Shown piece after piece: positions 7,336 through 16,246 of a DNA stretch of 63,958 bases. Positions within the stretch are counted from its first letter, which is position 1. Every line of letters begins with the position of its first letter. The translations under genes and the position numbers were made by a program. Source of the stretch: Lachnospiraceae bacterium (lineage in GTDB: Bacteria > Bacillota > Clostridia > Lachnospirales > Lachnospiraceae). The notes below the pieces were generated by a model that did no database searches, was not told where the DNA came from, and worked only from the letters and a program-made list of their open reading frames with translations. The stretch lies in the NCBI GenBank assembly GCA_021771695.1, contig JAETON010000013.1, positions 1 through 63,958 of the forward strand. The letters are read 5' to 3'.

Positions 7336-9483
7336 TTAAGCTTTTGTTTTTGCGGCGATACTAGATGTATTTAAAGTATTGCTCTCTTTGTATGGACGAA
7401 ACAGCATGTAGAGTAAAAATGCGATAACTGCAACTGCTGCTACAGTTCCAATTCCAAAGCTGACTGTTCCAGTTACGAAACCGCCAATTTGATATACACA
7501 TAATGCAATTGCATAAGCAAATACACACTGATATCCAATTGCAAACCATGTCCATTTTGCATTATTCATTTCACGCTTGATAGCACCGATTGCAGCGAAG
7601 CAAGGAGCACATAATAAGTTAAATACAAGGAAAGAATAAGCAGCCACTGCTGTAAAGCTTTCTGCCAAAGTCCCCCATATTTCTGAACCGTCTTCTGCAA
7701 CTTCTGCAAATCCATACAAAATACCAAATGTACCAACAACATTTTCTTTTGCAACCAATCCGGTGACAGCTGCCACTGCTGCTTTCCAATTGCCCCATCC
7801 AAGAGGAGTAAAGATCCATGCAAAGGCTTTCCCTATATCAGATAAAAGACCTTCACTTAAATCATCTACCATATGGAATCCGCCGTGTACACCAAAGTTG
7901 GATGTAAACCAAATAAAAATTGTAGATAACAAGATTACGGTTCCGGCTTTCTTAATGAAAGACCATCCACGTTCCCACATGCTTCGAAGCACATTTCCTA
8001 CTGTTGGCAAATGATAAGCCGGGAGTTCCATAACAAATGGAGCCGGATCTCCTGCAAACATTTTTGTCTTCTTTAAAATAATACCAGAAATAATAATTGC
8101 TGCAATACCTACAAAATATGCACTTGGTGCTACCCATGAAGCTCCGTCAAACAATGCACCTGCGATTAAAGCAATAATTGGAAGTTTCGCTCCACAAGGA
8201 ATAAATGTAGTTGTCATAATTGTCATTTTACGGTCTCTGTCATTTTCAATGGTACGAGATGCCATAACACCAGGTACTCCGCATCCTGTTCCAATTAACA
8301 TTGGAATAAAAGATTTTCCAGAGAGACCAAATTTACGGAAAATACGGTCCATGATAAACGCGATACGTGCCATATATCCGCAGCTTTCCAAAAATGCAAG
8401 GAAAATAAATAATACCAGCATCTGAGGCACAAATCCAAGAACAGCTCCTACACCAGCGATGATACCATCTAAAATTAAACTCTGAAGCCATCCGGCACAA
8501 TGAATGCTTACTAAGAAGTTCTCAACTGCCGGAGGAATAATTTCTCCAAACAATACATCATTGGTCCAGCCGGTTACATAATCTCCTACTGTTGATACAG
8601 ATACATAATAAACAATATACATAACAACTGCAAAAATTGGAAGTGCTAAGAAACGGTTTGTAACAATTCTGTCGATTTTATCAGAAACACTTAACTGTTC
8701 TTTGTTATTCTTTTTATAACATTTTCCAATAATAGAAGTAATATAATTATATCTTTCATTGGTTATGATACTTTCAGAATCATCATCAAACTCTTCTTCT
8801 GCTCTTTCAATGATTTTTTCTACATTTGGTGCTGATTTCATCTGTTTGGCAATTTTGTCATCACGTTCAAATAATTTAATTGCATAGAATCTTTTCTGCT
8901 CCTCTTGAATATCCGGTCCCAGCATACTTTCAATTTCCTGCAGCACTGCTTCTACATCTGTATCAAATGTATGAACCGGTGCTTTTGCCTGACTGTCTTT
9001 TGCCAAAGCAACTGCCTTATTGGCTGCTTCTTGAATACCATTTCCTTTTAATGCAGAAATCTTTACAATTTCACATCCCAATTCCTCAGAGAGTTTATCT
9101 GTATTGATCTGATCCCCATTCTTTTCAACAATATCCATCATGTTTACTGCCATGACAACTGGAATTCCAAGTTCCATCAACTGAGTGGTTAAATACAGAT
9201 TACGTTCCAAGTTTGTTCCATCTACAATATTTAAAATGGCATCTGGTCTTTCTGTAATCAGATAATTTCTAGCAACAACTTCTTCCAAAGTATATGGAGA
9301 TAAAGAATAAATTCCCGGCAAATCCATAATCGCTGCGTCTTTATTCCCTTTTAGTTTTCCTTCTTTTTTCTCAACAGTTACTCCCGGCCAGTTTCCTACA
9401 AACTGATTGGATCCGGTCAGAGCATTAAATAATGTTGTCTTACCACTATTCGGGTTACCGGCAAGTGCAATTTTTACTGACAT
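7336..9483 (-). CDS. feoB: Ferrous iron transporter FeoB (copy 1)
   Basis: This 715-residue protein is a full-length FeoB, the membrane GTPase that imports Fe2+. The N-terminal G domain shows G1 GNPNSGKTT, the Feo signature NWPGVTVEKKEG, G3 DLPG and G4 NMMD. A helical GDI region follows. Two gate motifs, with IPMLIGTGCGVPG and FIPCGAKLPI carrying the conserved cysteines, and about eight or more membrane helices fill the C-terminal half. Two iron-type dyads at 9507-9520 and 9542-9555 lie just upstream, so it can be transcribed separately from the feoA pair. Confidence 0.97.
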   Translation of the reverse strand: MSVKIALAGNPNSGKTTLFNALTGSNQFVGNWPGVTVEKKEGKLKGNKDAAIMDLPGIYSLSPYTLEEVVARNYLITERPDAILNIVDGTNLERNLYLTTQLMELGIPVVMAVNMMDIVEKNGDQINTDKLSEELGCEIVKISALKGNGIQEAANKAVALAKDSQAKAPVHTFDTDVEAVLQEIESMLGPDIQEEQKRFYAIKLFERDDKIAKQMKSAPNVEKIIERAEEEFDDDSESIITNERYNYITSIIGKCYKKNNKEQLSVSDKIDRIVTNRFLALPIFAVVMYIVYYVSVSTVGDYVTGWTNDVLFGEIIPPAVENFLVSIHCAGWLQSLILDGIIAGVGAVLGFVPQMLVLFIFLAFLESCGYMARIAFIMDRIFRKFGLSGKSFIPMLIGTGCGVPGVMASRTIENDRDRKMTIMTTTFIPCGAKLPIIALIAGALFDGASWVAPSAYFVGIAAIIISGIILKKTKMFAGDPAPFVMELPAYHLPTVGNVLRSMWERGWSFIKKAGTVILLSTIFIWFTSNFGVHGGFHMVDDLSEGLLSDIGKAFAWIFTPLGWGNWKAAVAAVTGLVAKENVVGTFGILYGFAEVAEDGSEIWGTLAESFTAVAAYSFLVFNLLCAPCFAAIGAIKREMNNAKWTWFAIGYQCVFAYAIALCVYQIGGFVTGTVSFGIGTVAAVAVIAFLLYMLFRPYKESNTLNTSSIAAKTKA

Positions 9484-9506
9484 TTTCTTATCCTCCTCAA
9501 TGTCGA

Positions 9507-9520
9507 TTAGTTTATACTAA
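9507..9520. promoter_or_regulatory. DtxR-type operator, feoB site 1
   Basis: TTAGTTTATACTAA, a near-perfect dyad with TTAG-N6-CTAA spacing, 24 nt before the feoB ATG. It matches the half-sites of classical DtxR/IdeR operators (TTAGG...CCTAA) in spacing and core. The repressor at 10300 is the likely binder. Confidence 0.7.
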
Positions 9521-9540
9521 CTACTTTTCCAAAAATAAAG

Positions 9541-9556
9541 GTTAGCATATGCTAAC
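9541..9556. promoter_or_regulatory. DtxR-type operator, feoB site 2
   Basis: GTTAGCATATGCTAAC is a perfect 16-bp palindrome with the TTAG-N6-CTAA core, 35 bp from site 1. It is the strongest dyad of the set. Confidence 0.78.
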
Positions 9557-9577
9557 TTTATATACAAAAATTTTATC

Positions 9578-9799
9578 CTATTTTACTTCAATCATCTCTG
9601 CATCTGCTTTTCGCAATGACAGCTCATATCCTCTTACTGTTACCTCTACCGGATCTCCCAGCGGTGCAACTTTGCGAATATAAACTTCACAGCCCTTTGT
9701 AATTCCCATATCCATGATACGTCGTTTTACCGCTCCTTCTCCATGAAGTTTTACAACGGATACTGTACTGCCTACTTTTGCTTCTTTTAATGTCTGCAT
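9578..9799 (-). CDS. feoA: FeoA domain protein (second of the pair)
   Basis: This 73-residue SH3-like FeoA protein has the family pattern GSTVSVVKLHGEG, the RRIMDMGITKG turn and the PLGDPVEVTVRGYELSLRK block. FeoA modulates FeoB, probably by contacting its cytoplasmic G domain. I place the start at 9799, since the seven residues upstream of it are not FeoA-like. It lies 30 bp after the other feoA and upstream of feoB. Confidence 0.92.
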   Translation of the reverse strand: MQTLKEAKVGSTVSVVKLHGEGAVKRRIMDMGITKGCEVYIRKVAPLGDPVEVTVRGYELSLRKADAEMIEVK

Positions 9800-9828
9800 G
9801 CTATGCGGCTCTCCTTTCACTTTGTATC

Positions 9829-10041
9829 TTAAACCATGATTTTATTTGCCATCTCACGGCTGATTGCTACTCTGGAATCCTTCACATTAACGATCAGATT
9901 TCCATGAGTCTCTGAAACCACTGTAACATTTCCTCCTGCGACAAATCCCAGAGTCTCCAAAAATCTTCTGGTTTCTGCTTTTCCTCCAACTCTTTTAATT
10001 TGGTTCTCTTCCCCAGGTTTTACCATTGTTAACGGCATCAT
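9829..10041 (-). CDS. feoA: FeoA domain protein (first of the pair)
   Basis: A 70-residue FeoA protein: MMPLTMVKPGEE, then RRFLETLGFVAGGNVTV and GNLIVNVKDSRVAISREMA. It differs clearly from its neighbour, and such unequal FeoA pairs are common in clostridia and may form hetero-oligomers. Three TTAG-N6-CTAA-like dyads lie between this gene and the divergent regulator. GGAGGAAAC precedes the start. Confidence 0.92.
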   Translation of the reverse strand: MMPLTMVKPGEENQIKRVGGKAETRRFLETLGFVAGGNVTVVSETHGNLIVNVKDSRVAISREMANKIMV

Positions 10042-10080
10042 GTTTCCTCCTTCGATTCATCCATAGAGCTATGTTTCTAG

Positions 10081-10094
10081 TAAGTTTCATCTAA
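10081..10094. promoter_or_regulatory. DtxR-type operator, degenerate, feoA/regulator site 1
   Basis: TAAGTTTCATCTAA, flanked to give AGTAAG...CTAACT. One half deviates by one base from TTAG-N6-CTAA. It is 20-27 bp from the next dyad. Confidence 0.45.
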
Positions 10095-10114
10095 CTTTTC
10101 GCAGCTGTTTTGAG

Positions 10115-10128
10115 TTAGTCTTTTCTAA
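10115..10128. promoter_or_regulatory. DtxR-type operator, feoA/regulator site 2
   Basis: TTAGTCTTTTCTAA, extended to AGTTAG...CTAATT. The core half-sites are intact. Confidence 0.6.
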
Positions 10129-10140
10129 TTCATTTATAAG

Positions 10141-10156
10141 GTTAGCACTATCTAAC
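10141..10156. promoter_or_regulatory. DtxR-type operator, feoA/regulator site 3
   Basis: GTTAGCACTATCTAAC has perfect 5-bp arms and the N6 spacer. It is placed between the divergent feoA and regulator genes, so it could control both. Confidence 0.72.
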
Positions 10157-10299
10157 TTGTTTGTCAACTATTTTTCTCATTTTTTGGTATTTAAATCCTT
10201 CTTGCATCCATTGAAAAAAGCACCCCTTTATGTTATGATATATTTTACTTTCTATAATTTTACATTATAAAATACTATAAAGGATAAGGAGAAAGCACT

Positions 10300-10668
10300 T
10301 TGAAGATACAAGAATCTGCTGAAAATTATCTGGAAACCATCTTAATCCTTGGACAGCGGCAGACAGCCGTTCGTTCTATTGATATTGTCCATGAGTTGAA
10401 TTTTTCCAAGCCAAGCGTCAGCATCGCTATGAAAAATCTTCGACAAAACGATCTAATCGTTATGGATACCGATGGACATATTGCCTTAACGGAATCCGGC
10501 CGTAAAATTGCTGAAACCATTTATGAACGCCATACGCTTTTGTCAAAAATGCTGATTGACCTTGGTGTAGATCCTAAAATCGCCGCAGAAGATGCATGCC
10601 GTATGGAACATGTGATCAGCCCGGAAAGTTTTGAAGCCATTAAACAGCATATTCATTCCAAAGAATAA
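10300..10668 (+). CDS. DtxR/IdeR-type iron-dependent repressor
   Basis: This 122-residue metalloregulator has an N-terminal winged helix (about 1-65, with FSKPSVSIAMKNL as recognition region) and a dimerisation/metal domain (about 66-118). It lacks the SH3 third domain. Metal residues align with DtxR: His78, Cys100, Glu103 and His104 in the CRMEHVIS motif, matching DtxR His79, Cys102, Glu105 and His106. Cys at this position is typical of Fe-sensing DtxR; Mn-sensing MntR has Glu. DtxR Met10 is Asn9 here. The start is a TTG with AAGGAG upstream. It is divergent from feoA, with three dyads between, so autoregulation is likely. Confidence 0.9.
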   Translation: MKIQESAENYLETILILGQRQTAVRSIDIVHELNFSKPSVSIAMKNLRQNDLIVMDTDGHIALTESGRKIAETIYERHTLLSKMLIDLGVDPKIAAEDACRMEHVISPESFEAIKQHIHSKE

Positions 10669-10685
10669 ATTATTGAATAAAACAT

Positions 10686-10722
10686 AAAAATCTTCCTGCA
10701 TGTTTTCTGTTGGAAGATTTTT
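10686..10722. terminator. Bidirectional terminator between the DtxR-type gene and DUF2325
   Basis: AAAAATCTTCC / GGAAGATTTTT with a 15-nt loop and T-runs on both strands. It serves the convergent repressor gene and the DUF2325 gene. Confidence 0.85.
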
Positions 10723-10749
10723 TTCATTAAGAAAAAACACCTCTTATTT

Positions 10750-11037
10750 CTATACTGCTGTACATTTTTCTTCCAATATTTCTGTAAGTGCTGCCTGACT
10801 GCTGGAATGACTTCGCACGACTTCAATATTTTTATTTTTTGCCTCACTGACTGCACATTTTACCATTTTGTGTGATACCGTATTCGTAAACAAAACCACC
10901 AAATCGGGATTTCCAATTTTTTTATTCAGACCTGCCGGCATTTGTGTAAATACTTTTGCTTTGCATCGATGTTTTTTACATATTCGTTTATATTGACAAA
11001 CCATGCGGTCATGTCCACCAATAATTACTACACTCAT
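10750..11037 (-). CDS. DUF2325 protein
   Basis: This 95-residue protein begins MSVVIIGGHDRM and continues with a small Rossmann-like domain (DLVVLFTNTVSHKMV, then HSSSQAALTEIL), the pattern of DUF2325. Basic residues and two cysteines occur around 15-28 (CQYKRICKKHRC). Its function is unknown. Members often occur near metal or redox genes. It lies after the flavodoxin gene, separated by a terminator-like hairpin, and so may be expressed at a lower level from the iron-controlled DUF3793 promoter. Confidence 0.8.
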   Translation of the reverse strand: MSVVIIGGHDRMVCQYKRICKKHRCKAKVFTQMPAGLNKKIGNPDLVVLFTNTVSHKMVKCAVSEAKNKNIEVVRSHSSSQAALTEILEEKCTAV

Positions 11038-11062
11038 ACTCCTTCTTCTCCTTCAAAAAATC

Positions 11063-11085
11063 AGCCGGACAAAAAATGTCCGGCT
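11063..11085 (-). terminator. Terminator after flavodoxin
   Basis: AGCCGGAC / GTCCGGCT with a 7-nt loop. On the minus strand a short GA is followed by T6. It would attenuate transcription into the DUF2325 gene. Confidence 0.75.
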
Positions 11086-11096
11086 TTCTTTCTGCT

Positions 11097-11528
11097 TTAT
11101 AAAGCTGCCAGCTCTTTTCCAAGTACCTTTAAATCTTCCTGTGCATCTTCATCCGGTGCTTCTTGACAAATAGCATCTTCTCCGCCAAGTACACTAGCTC
11201 CAGCACTTTCCATACGCTCTACCCAGCTGCGCATCCATTCTCCATCACCCCATCCGTAAGAACCAAATAGCCCGATATTCTTCCCGGAAGCAAATCCTTC
11301 CACTTCCTCTACAAAAGGATCCATGATTGACTCTTCCAGCACTTCGGCTCCCATTGCAGGGCATCCCAATGCGAACACCGCATCACCTTCTAATTCTGAA
11401 GCAGAAATTTCGTCCACAGATACAATTTTCGGTATCTTTCCTGCTTCACGAATTCCCTCTGCCACATATTCCGCCATAGCCGCTGTATTTCCTGTCCCTG
11501 TCCAATAAACAATTTTAATTTCACTCAT
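11097..11528 (-). CDS. Flavodoxin
   Basis: This 143-residue short-chain flavodoxin binds FMN and replaces ferredoxin as electron carrier when iron is scarce. The phosphate loop is WTGTGNTAAMAE at residues 9-20, and the flavin-contacting loops are around LGCPAMGAE and FGSYGWGDGEW. It lies 27 bp after the DUF3793 gene, which has a perfect iron-type dyad upstream. This gives the pair the classic logic of iron-starvation induction. Confidence 0.95.
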   Translation of the reverse strand: MSEIKIVYWTGTGNTAAMAEYVAEGIREAGKIPKIVSVDEISASELEGDAVFALGCPAMGAEVLEESIMDPFVEEVEGFASGKNIGLFGSYGWGDGEWMRSWVERMESAGASVLGGEDAICQEAPDEDAQEDLKVLGKELAAL

Positions 11529-11555
11529 TTACTTATCCTCCTTACGAATGATTTG

Positions 11556-12173
11556 TTATGCATAATTTGGAACCCGGTAATTTCTATAAGATTCCATAAT
11601 CTGTTTTAAGGATTTCCCATATTCCACCTGTTTTACCATCTGATAACGAACTAAATCATAAATACCAAACAGCTTTTTGGTTCCAGAAAGATTTCCGTAA
11701 ACTTTCCAATAGCCGGAATACAAACATTTTTTTCCTTGATGTTTAATAAATCCTTCTACATCACACAATGGATATCCTAGAATTAAACCAAATTCATGCG
11801 GGAAGTCTTTTTGTTGATTTTTATATTGATGATATCGTTTCTTGAATGTATGAAGGATGTCTTTTAACTGAAAGGATGAATACCCGCAGGCTTTCAAGAA
11901 TTTCCTATGTTTCTTTATCATCAGATATGCCTCTGTTTCTTCTTTTCTATATAACAGCCAAAGACACTTTAAGGGATCTGAATCTGCATAGATAAGCTCA
12001 CATTGAATCTCTGTTCCTCTTAATGCTTCCAGTAAATCACTGGAATCGTTATCATCCAAAGCCACTGCATTGGACGGTTTTACTCCTGCAAGAACAGGTG
12101 CGCAATGCATTGCTATCTGCATTTTCATACTTTTCTCCCACTTAACTTGATTTAATTCCAATTGATACCTCAT
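11556..12173 (-). CDS. DUF3793 family protein
   Basis: A 205-residue soluble protein matching what I recall of DUF3793: an N-terminal segment with HCAPVLAGVKPSNAVAL, a middle stretch LLYRKEETEAYL and a C-terminal region with LGYPLCDVEGFIKHQGKKCLYSGYWKVY. The GYPxxDVEGFI signature is typical. Its function is unknown, though members often neighbour flavodoxins and iron or heme genes in clostridia. Here it heads a unit with a flavodoxin, under the dyad at 12189-12208. Confidence 0.82.
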   Translation of the reverse strand: MRYQLELNQVKWEKSMKMQIAMHCAPVLAGVKPSNAVALDDNDSSDLLEALRGTEIQCELIYADSDPLKCLWLLYRKEETEAYLMIKKHRKFLKACGYSSFQLKDILHTFKKRYHQYKNQQKDFPHEFGLILGYPLCDVEGFIKHQGKKCLYSGYWKVYGNLSGTKKLFGIYDLVRYQMVKQVEYGKSLKQIMESYRNYRVPNYA

Positions 12174-12188
12174 CTGGTTCCTCCTTTT

Positions 12189-12208
12189 TAGTTAGTTGTA
12201 ACTAACTA
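12189..12208. promoter_or_regulatory. DtxR-type operator before DUF3793-flavodoxin
   Basis: TAGTTAGTTGTAACTAACTA, with 9-bp perfect arms around GT. It contains the same TTAG-N6-CTAA core (12192-12205) as the feo dyads, so this unit likely belongs to the same iron regulon. Confidence 0.75.
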
Positions 12209-12251
12209 TATGTATCATACGTCATCCATGGAAAAATGTCCATAGAAAAAA

Positions 12252-12273
12252 ATGAGAAGATTTATCGCTAATC
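12252..12273 (-). terminator. Terminator after dnaK
   Basis: GAAGATT / AATCTTC stem followed on the minus strand by TCATTTTTTT. It closes the zinc-ribbon-DUF5685-dnaJ-dnaK operon. Confidence 0.8.
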
Positions 12274-12307
12274 TTCCCATCTTTCTTACTTCCTATTCAT
12301 TATGAAA

Positions 12308-14038
12308 TTATAACATCTGTTCTAAAATTTCCATGGCATCTTTCATTATTCTGCTATCTTCTTCCGTCATATTCTGTGGTTTCACCTTCTTCATAGACTT
12401 CTTCAATCCCTGAATTGCTGATTTTAAACTCGATTTTTCTTCCCGGCTTAATTCTTTTTTCTTTTCTGATAAATAACGTTCTCCCCGATACAACAGTTTT
12501 TCTGCTTCGTTATAAACACTAATTGCATCCCTTTTTTCCTGATCCTGCGATTCATATTCTTTTGCTTCTGCCATTGCTTTCTCAATATCTTCATCTGATA
12601 AATTTGAACTTGCTGTGATTGTAATTGACTGTTCTTTTCCTGTTCCCAAATCTTTTGCAGATACATTCAAGATTCCGTTTACATCAATATCAAAGGTTAC
12701 TTCAATCTGTGGAACACCACGTATTGCACGTTTAATCCCTTTTAAGCGAAAGTTCCCAAGCAGCTGATTATCCCTCGCCATCGCCCGTTCTCCCTGCAGA
12801 ACTTTAATATCTACAGAAGTCTGAAAGTTTGCAGCGGTTGTAAAAATCTGACTGTATCTGGTCGGAATGGCAGAGTTCCTTTCAATTAAACGAGTCGCAA
12901 CACCCCCTGCTGTTTCAATGGATAAAGACAATGGAGTTACATCCATTAAAAGAATCTCATTTAATCCTGCCTCTCCGGCAATTTTCCCTCCTTGAACGGC
13001 TGCTCCCAATGCGACACACTCATCTGGATTCAAAGCTTTCCCTGGCTCTTTTCCCGTCAGCTGTCTAACTTTATCACTGACTGCCGGCATTCTTGTAGAA
13101 CCGCCGACTAAAAGCACCATATGAAGTGCAGATGCAGTAATTCCGGCATCTGAAAGTGCTTGATTTACTGGTCCGGAAGTTTTATCTACCAAATCATACG
13201 TTAATTCTTGAAATTTTGCTCTGGTAAGCGTCATATCCATATGTTTGGGTCCTTCTTTGGTTGTCGTAATAAACGGCAGATTAATCTGCACCGTCATAGC
13301 CGAAGACAATTCTTTTTTCGCTTTCTCGGCTTCCTCCATAATTCTCTGAACTGCTGTCTTATCCTTTGATAAATCAATTCCTTCCTGTGTCTTAAATTCT
13401 TTTAACAAATATTGTACAATTCGGGCATCAAAATCATCCCCGCCTAAATGATTATCCCCGGCAGTCGCCAATACCTCAACAACTCCATCTCCAATTTCTA
13501 TAATAGAAACATCGAAGGTTCCACCGCCCAAATCATACACCATGATTTTCTGAGATACAGACTTATCCAATCCATATGCCAAAGCCGCTGCTGTTGGTTC
13601 ATTAATAATTCGTTCCACTTTAAGACCTGCAATTTTTCCTGCATCTTTCGTTGCCTGTCTTTGTGCATCACTAAAATATGCTGGAACTGTAATCACTGCC
13701 CGGTCCACTGTTTCTCCCAAATAATTTTCCGCATCTTTTTTCAGTTTTTGAAGAATCATCGCTGAAATCTCCTGCGGGCTGTACTTTTTCCCATCTATTT
13801 TTACCCGGCGGTCTGTTCCCATTTGCCGCTTCACAGATGCCACTGTCCGGCTGACATTGGTCACTGCCTGCCGCTTTGCAGGTTCGCCCACCAGCCGTTC
13901 TCCATTTTTCGTAAATGCTGCAATCGAAGGAGTCGTCCTTTGCCCTTCTCCATTAGGAATAACTACCGGCTGGCCTCCTTCCATAACTGCCACACAGGAA
14001 TTTGTCGTTCCTAAGTCTATACCTATGATTTTACTCAT
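12308..14038 (-). CDS. dnaK: Accessory Hsp70 chaperone (DnaK paralogue)
   Basis: A 576-residue Hsp70. The ATPase domain has [14 protein letters not shown] at the N-terminus, [12 protein letters not shown] in the middle, [10 protein letters not shown] and [11 protein letters not shown]; the peptide-binding domain (about 360-480) has [11 protein letters not shown] and a short helical lid. Housekeeping DnaK is usually about 610-640 residues with a disordered acidic tail, which this one lacks, and no hrcA or grpE is nearby. It is co-directional with an unusual J-protein, so it looks like a second, specialised DnaK. The start at 14038 follows a strong GGAGG; an upstream in-frame ATG at 14065 adds nine residues. 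Confidence 0.92.
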   Translation of the reverse strand: MSKIIGIDLGTTNSCVAVMEGGQPVVIPNGEGQRTTPSIAAFTKNGERLVGEPAKRQAVTNVSRTVASVKRQMGTDRRVKIDGKKYSPQEISAMILQKLKKDAENYLGETVDRAVITVPAYFSDAQRQATKDAGKIAGLKVERIINEPTAAALAYGLDKSVSQKIMVYDLGGGTFDVSIIEIGDGVVEVLATAGDNHLGGDDFDARIVQYLLKEFKTQEGIDLSKDKTAVQRIMEEAEKAKKELSSAMTVQINLPFITTTKEGPKHMDMTLTRAKFQELTYDLVDKTSGPVNQALSDAGITASALHMVLLVGGSTRMPAVSDKVRQLTGKEPGKALNPDECVALGAAVQGGKIAGEAGLNEILLMDVTPLSLSIETAGGVATRLIERNSAIPTRYSQIFTTAANFQTSVDIKVLQGERAMARDNQLLGNFRLKGIKRAIRGVPQIEVTFDIDVNGILNVSAKDLGTGKEQSITITASSNLSDEDIEKAMAEAKEYESQDQEKRDAISVYNEAEKLLYRGERYLSEKKKELSREEKSSLKSAIQGLKKSMKKVKPQNMTEEDSRIMKDAMEILEQML

Positions 14039-14077
14039 TTTTCGTTCCTCCTGTCTTTCACACATCAGACAATATTT

Positions 14078-14833
14078 CTATCTGTAATACGGTCCTCCGC
14101 AGCAGAAGCCTCCGCCTCCGCAGCAGAAATTACACATCAAATTTAACATACATATTTTCATACACCAATCACCGCCTGCAGCATAAGGATTTCCATAAGT
14201 ATTTTTACGCTGCTGATACCATGTCCCATTTCCAGAAAGCTGCTGCACCAGCATTCTATATTCTGCATTATCCGGTTCCATCTCAGACGCACGTCTGGCA
14301 TGTTCCATTGCCGTCACATTATTCCCAAGCCCCGCATTCGCATAGGCACTATAATAATACCACCTTGCATTTCTTCTGCTTTCTTCCATTTGATCTAATA
14401 CATTTCTGGCTTCTTGATAATAACCATTTCGTACATAATTTCCCGCTGCACGAAGATGATTGTCCTTCTCATATCCTGTACTGCTTTGTCCTCCGTAACT
14501 TTGTCCCCCATAAGCCTGTCCATAAAACTCACGGAAAATATCATCAAAAGGATTCCCGGAATAATTTCCTTGTGTATTCCCATACGGATTCCCCTGTGGG
14601 TTTCCATATGAACTGCCTTGTTGTCCATACGTGTTTTGGCGGTATCCCTCTGTCTTTTCTTTCATCACCTGCTGGTATGCCTGCTGAATCTGCTTAAATT
14701 TCTCTTCTGCAGCTTTTGGATTATCCAAATTGGCATCCGGATGATATTTACGGCTTAATTTTTTGTATGCTTTTTTAATTTCTTCTTCTGAAGCATCTCT
14801 GGACACTCCAAGAATCTGATATGGATCAACCAT
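14078..14833 (-). CDS. J-domain protein with Gly/Tyr repeats, TPR-like region and Cys-rich tail
   Basis: This 251-residue co-chaperone starts with a complete J domain (about 2-65) with the HPD motif in YHPDANLD, which stimulates the Hsp70 ATPase. A low-complexity Gly/Gln/Tyr/Asn region follows (about 68-130), then a TPR-like helical repeat pair (about 128-205, [19 protein letters not shown] and [15 protein letters not shown]). The tail has seven cysteines, including [12 protein letters not shown]. It lacks the DnaJ zinc-finger domain. It overlaps the DUF5685 gene by 8 bp and precedes dnaK, so these proteins probably work together. Confidence 0.9.
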   Translation of the reverse strand: MVDPYQILGVSRDASEEEIKKAYKKLSRKYHPDANLDNPKAAEEKFKQIQQAYQQVMKEKTEGYRQNTYGQQGSSYGNPQGNPYGNTQGNYSGNPFDDIFREFYGQAYGGQSYGGQSSTGYEKDNHLRAAGNYVRNGYYQEARNVLDQMEESRRNARWYYYSAYANAGLGNNVTAMEHARRASEMEPDNAEYRMLVQQLSGNGTWYQQRKNTYGNPYAAGGDWCMKICMLNLMCNFCCGGGGFCCGGPYYR

Positions 14834-15671
14834 GTTTTTCTCCCTTTTCCTTTTCTCTTTTGGCTCTTACCTGCTCATACCTGTACCATACACCAGAATA
14901 CAAAATATTCCGCAAAATTTCAACATTTTCAATTAATGGAAGCTGCTCAAATGCTCTGGAACATTCCGCCATCATCATTGTCAATATGTCATTGCATATC
15001 TGTTCAAAATCCTCTCTCTGATACAATTCTTTGAAAGGATTATAATTATCATTTTTCAGGTCTTCTTCAATATCTTCATAAGCGTCCATTAAATAAACAA
15101 ATTTCCCAAGATAAAAACCGAAACGGGACAACAATTCTTCCCATTCATCCTTTCGATACAGCATAATTTCTGCCATAACCTTTCCAAATAAACCGGACAT
15201 TCGGTCAATATCCATTGTTCCCTTTTCTTCTTCGATACTCAATTCGTTTAAAAGCTGTTCTACATTTCTCCATTTTTCCCGATAGAAAGATTTTGAAAAC
15301 GCACATTTTCGGCTCAACACTTTCCCAAAAAACATCTTTTTATATTTTCGTTCATCTTTCCAGTCATCTTTGCATTTATAATAAGTAAACAAGACATTCA
15401 TATGTGCTGCATAGTCTGTGATCTCATTGATTTTTGCCGCATGTTTTTGAAGCGGATGTGCTGCACATTTCGTTTCTCCATCCTTGGTATCCGGTTCATA
15501 CAGGCTGGAAAGCATCATAACTACAAATGTCATATCATAAGATAATGTCATTTGTCCTGCTTTTCCGTAATGTTCCTTTAACTTACGGCAAAGACCGCAG
15601 TAATATCCATGATAAATATCAAATTCTTTAAACTTCATTTCCGGTTTGTTAACAATGATATATCCAAACAT
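14826..15671 (-). CDS. DUF5685 family protein
   Basis: This 281-residue, mostly helical protein starts [14 protein letters not shown] and has a [12 protein letters not shown] motif (Cys25 and Cys28), later cysteines around CAAHPL and YYKCKDDW and a conserved acidic [17 protein letters not shown] segment near residue 200. This is the pattern of DUF5685, distantly resembling all-alpha isoprenoid-synthase-like folds. Its function is unknown. The tight 8-bp overlap with the J-protein gene suggests that it is a client, adaptor or partner of this chaperone set. Confidence 0.82.
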   Translation of the reverse strand: MFGYIIVNKPEMKFKEFDIYHGYYCGLCRKLKEHYGKAGQMTLSYDMTFVVMMLSSLYEPDTKDGETKCAAHPLQKHAAKINEITDYAAHMNVLFTYYKCKDDWKDERKYKKMFFGKVLSRKCAFSKSFYREKWRNVEQLLNELSIEEEKGTMDIDRMSGLFGKVMAEIMLYRKDEWEELLSRFGFYLGKFVYLMDAYEDIEEDLKNDNYNPFKELYQREDFEQICNDILTMMMAECSRAFEQLPLIENVEILRNILYSGVWYRYEQVRAKREKEKGEKHG

Positions 15672-15672
15672 C

Positions 15673-16095
15673 TTAACTCCTTTTTATAAATGTTTTTCCA
15701 CACTTTGGACACCGTACTTCGATTTTTCCTTTCCCTTTTGGAATTCTAATTTTCTGCTTACACCCCGGACAAGTATAAATATGATACACTTTTCTTTGTT
15801 CCATCATTCGTTTTCTTGACTGCCAGAAGCTGCGCATATTAGCTGTTTTCTGCAAAAACTTTCTATTTTCCTCTGACCGTTTATAAATGTTTCTGGACAG
15901 CATACGAAAATAACTGTATACAAGTCCAAACAGTCCAATCCAATAAAAAATAGTGCTTAGTGATAAAATACCTATGTGTATCTGCCTGGTAAATAAGGAT
16001 AAAACAATCGTTACAACTACAATTTTCATTAAAAATCGATTTAAGTCATCATTGCCATATCTTCCAAGCATAAATTGGTTTAATTTTTCTCTCAT
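15673..16095 (-). CDS. Membrane protein with C-terminal zinc ribbon
   Basis: This 140-residue protein has two membrane helices (about 22-38 and 45-63), a basic linker and a C-terminal zinc ribbon with CPGCKQKIRIP and RCPKCGKTF (about 110-135). It lies only one base before DUF5685 and is the first gene of the chaperone operon. It could act as a membrane receptor for the DnaJ/DnaK pair. I do not recognise a named family. Confidence 0.75.
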   Translation of the reverse strand: MREKLNQFMLGRYGNDDLNRFLMKIVVVTIVLSLFTRQIHIGILSLSTIFYWIGLFGLVYSYFRMLSRNIYKRSEENRKFLQKTANMRSFWQSRKRMMEQRKVYHIYTCPGCKQKIRIPKGKGKIEVRCPKCGKTFIKRS

Positions 16096-16246
16096 TTACT
16101 GTCAACTCCTTCTTACTTAGAACACAGCATACTCCCAAGCTATTCGGAAGTCAATGAACGATACCTAAACAATTTCTAAACAAAAGTTTATAATTTTTCT
16201 CAATCATGCTAAAATAAACATATATATACAATTCGGAGGAAATTTT

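Noticed and set aside
14221-14697. 158-codon plus-strand frame opposite the J-protein gene
   Set aside because: Overlaps the conserved J domain and Gly/Tyr repeats on the other strand; no start signal.
16200-16240. BlaI operator before blaI
   Set aside because: Only an AT-rich ATATATATA run is present; I could not find a clean TACA...TGTA dyad, so autoregulation is left open.
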